Of a stretch of 64,000 nucleotides of DNA, positions 62,112 to 64,000 are shown one piece after another. The DNA lies in the NCBI RefSeq assembly GCF_010747415.1, contig NZ_JAAGNZ010000001.1, forward strand, positions 1-64,000. Reading direction: 5' to 3'. The notes below the pieces were generated by a model. The model saw nothing but the letters and a program-made list of their open reading frames with translations. It did no database searches and was not told where the DNA came from. Numbering within the stretch: position 1 is the first letter of the stretch; every line of letters starts with the position of its first letter. The position numbers and the translations under genes are program-made. Origin of the DNA: Spirosoma agri (GTDB taxonomy: Bacteria > Bacteroidota > Bacteroidia > Cytophagales > Spirosomataceae).

Positions 62112-62678
62112 TTAGATTGTTAACCAGTTCTCGATCATCTTCACCCCATTTTCGGTTAATACTGATTCGGGGTGAAATTGCAACCCCCGTACGTCGAAGC
62201 GTGTGTGGGCCAGGCCCATAACGCGCCCCTGTTCGTCTACGGCGGTGATGCGCAGTTCGTCGGGTATCGAGTCGGGCACAACGGTCCAGGAGTGGTAGCG
62301 GCCAACGGTTAGTTCGTCCGGGATGTTCGTAAACAGTTGTTCGGACTTGTCAATGACGGTGGCGCGGTGTGCAACGCCATGCAGCACATCGCCGAGATTT
62401 TCTAACGAGGCCCCAAATGCTTCGCCGATGCCCTGGTGCCCTAAACATATGCCGAGAATACTTTTGGTTGGTCCATATTCGGCAACAAGGTCCTGCATGA
62501 TACCCGCTTCGGACGGAATGCCCGGTCCGGGTGAGAGCAGAATTTTGTCGTATTGACCGACGGCTTCGAGCGAAATCTTGTTGTTCCGAATCACTGCTGG
62601 CCGTTGCCCCAGCTCCCTCAGAATATACACAAGGTTGTAGGTGAACGAATCGTAATTATCTAAGACTAAGAGTTTCAT
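62112..62678 (-). CDS. trpG: Anthranilate synthase component II (glutamine amidotransferase)
   Basis: A 188-residue class I amidotransferase that supplies ammonia to TrpE. The triad is clear: nucleophile Cys in GICLGHQGIGEAFG, and His and Glu in LQFHPESVLT. Oxyanion region LLSPGPGIPSEAG is conserved. Its start lies one base away from REP element D and its stop next to element C, so the gene is bracketed by repeats. Some homologues also serve p-aminobenzoate synthesis. Confidence 0.95.
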   Translation of the reverse strand: MKLLVLDNYDSFTYNLVYILRELGQRPAVIRNNKISLEAVGQYDKILLSPGPGIPSEAGIMQDLVAEYGPTKSILGICLGHQGIGEAFGASLENLGDVLHGVAHRATVIDKSEQLFTNIPDELTVGRYHSWTVVPDSIPDELRITAVDEQGRVMGLAHTRFDVRGLQFHPESVLTENGVKMIENWLTI

Positions 62679-62679
62679 A

Positions 62680-62757
62680 GTAACGCGGACATCTTATCCG
62701 CTGATGTTGTTAGTTATGAGTTTGTTACTGCTACTGCGGACAGGATGTCCGCGCTAC
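62680..62757. repeat. REP/BIME-like element D
   Basis: It fills the whole trpE-trpG gap. The left unit, GTAACGCGGACATCTTATCCGC (62680-62701), and the right unit read on the minus strand, GTAGCGCGGACATCCTGTCCGC (62757-62736), agree at 19 of 22 bases and face outward. Each has its own hairpin (GCGGA/TCCGC and GCGGACA/TGTCCGC). The GTAG head contains the TAG stop codon of trpE (62754-62756). Confidence 0.8.
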
Positions 62758-64000
62758 AATGTTTTTGCCTGTTCAATGGCCATCCGAAGAGCGGCCAGTT
62801 TGTTGTGTACTTCCTGCAACTCGCTGTCGACGACGGACTTGGCAACAACGCCGGCCCCGGCCTGGTAATACAGCGTGTTGTCTTTGCTCATGAACGTGCG
62901 AATCATGATGCAGTGATTGAACTCACCGTCGAAGCCCATGTAGCCTATACTGCCCGAATAAAAGCTACGGCTCAGATTTTCGTAGCGATCGATCAACTGC
63001 ATCGCCATGTGCTTGGGGGCACCGGAGAGTGTGCCGGCGGGGAACGTTTCGGCCACAATCTGCAACGGGTCCGCTGTTTCGGTCAGGTTGCCGACAACTT
63101 TTGAAACGAGGTGAATGACGTGCGAATAATACTGAACTTCCTTGAACGTCTCCACATTGACGACATCGCAATTACGGCTGAGATCATTGCGGGCGAGGTC
63201 GACCAGCATAACGTGTTCAGCGGATTCTTTGGGGTCGTCATACAGTTTCTGAGCCAGCTCCGCGTCGTGCAGATCGTCGCCGGTGCGCCGGAACGTTCCC
63301 GCAATCGGATATATCGTGGCTTTGCGATCTTTAACAACAATCTGCGCTTCAGGCGACGAACCAAATAGTTTGTAGTTGCCGTAGTCGAAATAGAACAGAT
63401 AAGGCGACGGATTGAGCGATCGTAATGTCCGGTATACATTGAATTCGTCACCAGCGAAAGGCGTCGAAAACCGGCGTGACAGCACGATCTGAAACACATC
63501 ACCCCGCTGGCAATGATCTTTGCCCTTCTGGATAACCCCCCGGAATTCGTCGTCCGTGAAATTCGATTGTTCAGGCCCCGCTGTACTGAACGAATACGTC
63601 GGATAGTTACGCCCCGTGATCAGATCACTGATGTAGTCGAGCGTGCTTTCGGGTTCGGTATCGCCATTCCGCAAATAGCTGTGCTCGAACAGATACAGCT
63701 CATCTTTGAAGTGGTTGATCGCCAGAACGTACCGGTATACGCTGAAAACGGCGGCTGGAATCTGATTTTCGGTCGGAACGGGGGCGTGTAGATTAATGTC
63801 TTCAAAGGTTTGCACCGCCGGGTAACCGAAGTAGCCGAATAAGCCGTTCGTGATAAATGAAAATGGCGCTTTTTCGTGTTGAAAGCTATCCTTGAATTGC
63901 TGAAGCGCAGCCAGCATGTCTTTGTTCTCCGGCAACTCGCGCGTCTGCTCTTCCTCACCCGGCATCTTGACGGTTAGTTTACCTAATGGTCCGCCGTTAT
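62754..64000 (-). CDS. trpE: Anthranilate synthase component I (5' part missing)
   Basis: First gene of the trp operon; it converts chorismate to anthranilate with ammonia from TrpG. The coding frame continues past the window edge (upstream residues NGGPLGKLTVK are in frame), so the N-terminus, usually with the LLES feedback motif, is not visible. The chorismate-binding domain is complete: RGDVFQIVLSRRFSTPF, GTFRRTGDDLHDAELAQKL, HVMLVDLARNDLSRNC, TFPAGTLSGAPKHMAMQLID, YYQAGAGVVAKSVVDSELQEV. The stop codon TAG comes from REP element D. Confidence 0.96.
   Translation of the reverse strand, partial: NGGPLGKLTVKMPGEEEQTRELPENKDMLAALQQFKDSFQHEKAPFSFITNGLFGYFGYPAVQTFEDINLHAPVPTENQIPAAVFSVYRYVLAINHFKDELYLFEHSYLRNGDTEPESTLDYISDLITGRNYPTYSFSTAGPEQSNFTDDEFRGVIQKGKDHCQRGDVFQIVLSRRFSTPFAGDEFNVYRTLRSLNPSPYLFYFDYGNYKLFGSSPEAQIVVKDRKATIYPIAGTFRRTGDDLHDAELAQKLYDDPKESAEHVMLVDLARNDLSRNCDVVNVETFKEVQYYSHVIHLVSKVVGNLTETADPLQIVAETFPAGTLSGAPKHMAMQLIDRYENLSRSFYSGSIGYMGFDGEFNHCIMIRTFMSKDNTLYYQAGAGVVAKSVVDSELQEVHNKLAALRMAIEQAKTL

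Noticed and set aside
1-64000. CRISPR arrays, tRNA genes and insertion sequences
   Set aside because: No regularly spaced direct repeats, no cloverleaf with a conserved T-arm and no transposase were seen on reading through the intergenic gaps.

Overview
The window is a stretch of chromosome from a member of the Bacteroidota, most likely a Cytophagales bacterium of the Spirosoma type. Three things point there. Promoters have the Bacteroidota form (TTG, about 20 bases, TAnnTTTG). The gene set includes a GldJ-type gliding/type IX secretion lipoprotein, a PVC-type CxxCH protein and LVIVD and SusC-like domains. Secreted lipoproteins and outer-membrane barrels are abundant. The genus is an inference; no rRNA gene lies inside the window.

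Left end (1-23 kb): this looks like the replication-origin neighbourhood. The first 310 bases hold two tandem leftward promoters and a leader typical of an rRNA operon whose 16S gene would start just off the left edge. After pruA and thrC comes a 480-base gene-free stretch (5398-5880) packed with DnaA boxes and flanked by AT-rich DNA; I call it oriC. It lies close to mnmG (gidA), as in many bacteria, and a second small DnaA-box cluster sits in the thrC terminator. Two parS-like sites (8720, 18642) fit an origin-proximal position. Further genes are a DUF4175-type coiled-coil membrane protein, a ComF-like protein, gldJ, mfd, a barstar-like protein, a quinone-detoxification-like trio (glyoxalase-fold dioxygenase, esterase, YciI/MIase-like), pdhA and recF.

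Middle (23-44 kb): a TetR-controlled RND efflux operon (regulator, TolC, adaptor, pump); single genes for a metallophosphoesterase, a secreted dienelactone hydrolase, two small Tyr/Pro/Gly-rich exported proteins, a gamma-glutamylcyclotransferase and typA; then a leftward cell-envelope block. That block holds an ECF sigma factor translationally coupled to a protein with an anti-sigma-like N-terminus and a predicted beta-barrel, lipoproteins, a serpin and an LVIVD-repeat lipoprotein.

Right end (44-64 kb): a large secreted CxxCH cytochrome/HEAT protein, a cyclophilin, a 2153-residue alpha-2-macroglobulin with an inserted SusC-type domain, RidA, and a leftward tryptophan operon ordered trpE-G-D-C-F-B-A followed by hisIE and a small membrane protein. 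The trp region is interrupted by paired inverted palindromes with GTAG/GTAA heads, which look like REP/BIME elements; one supplies the trpE stop codon. I saw no CRISPR array, tRNA, insertion sequence or prophage.
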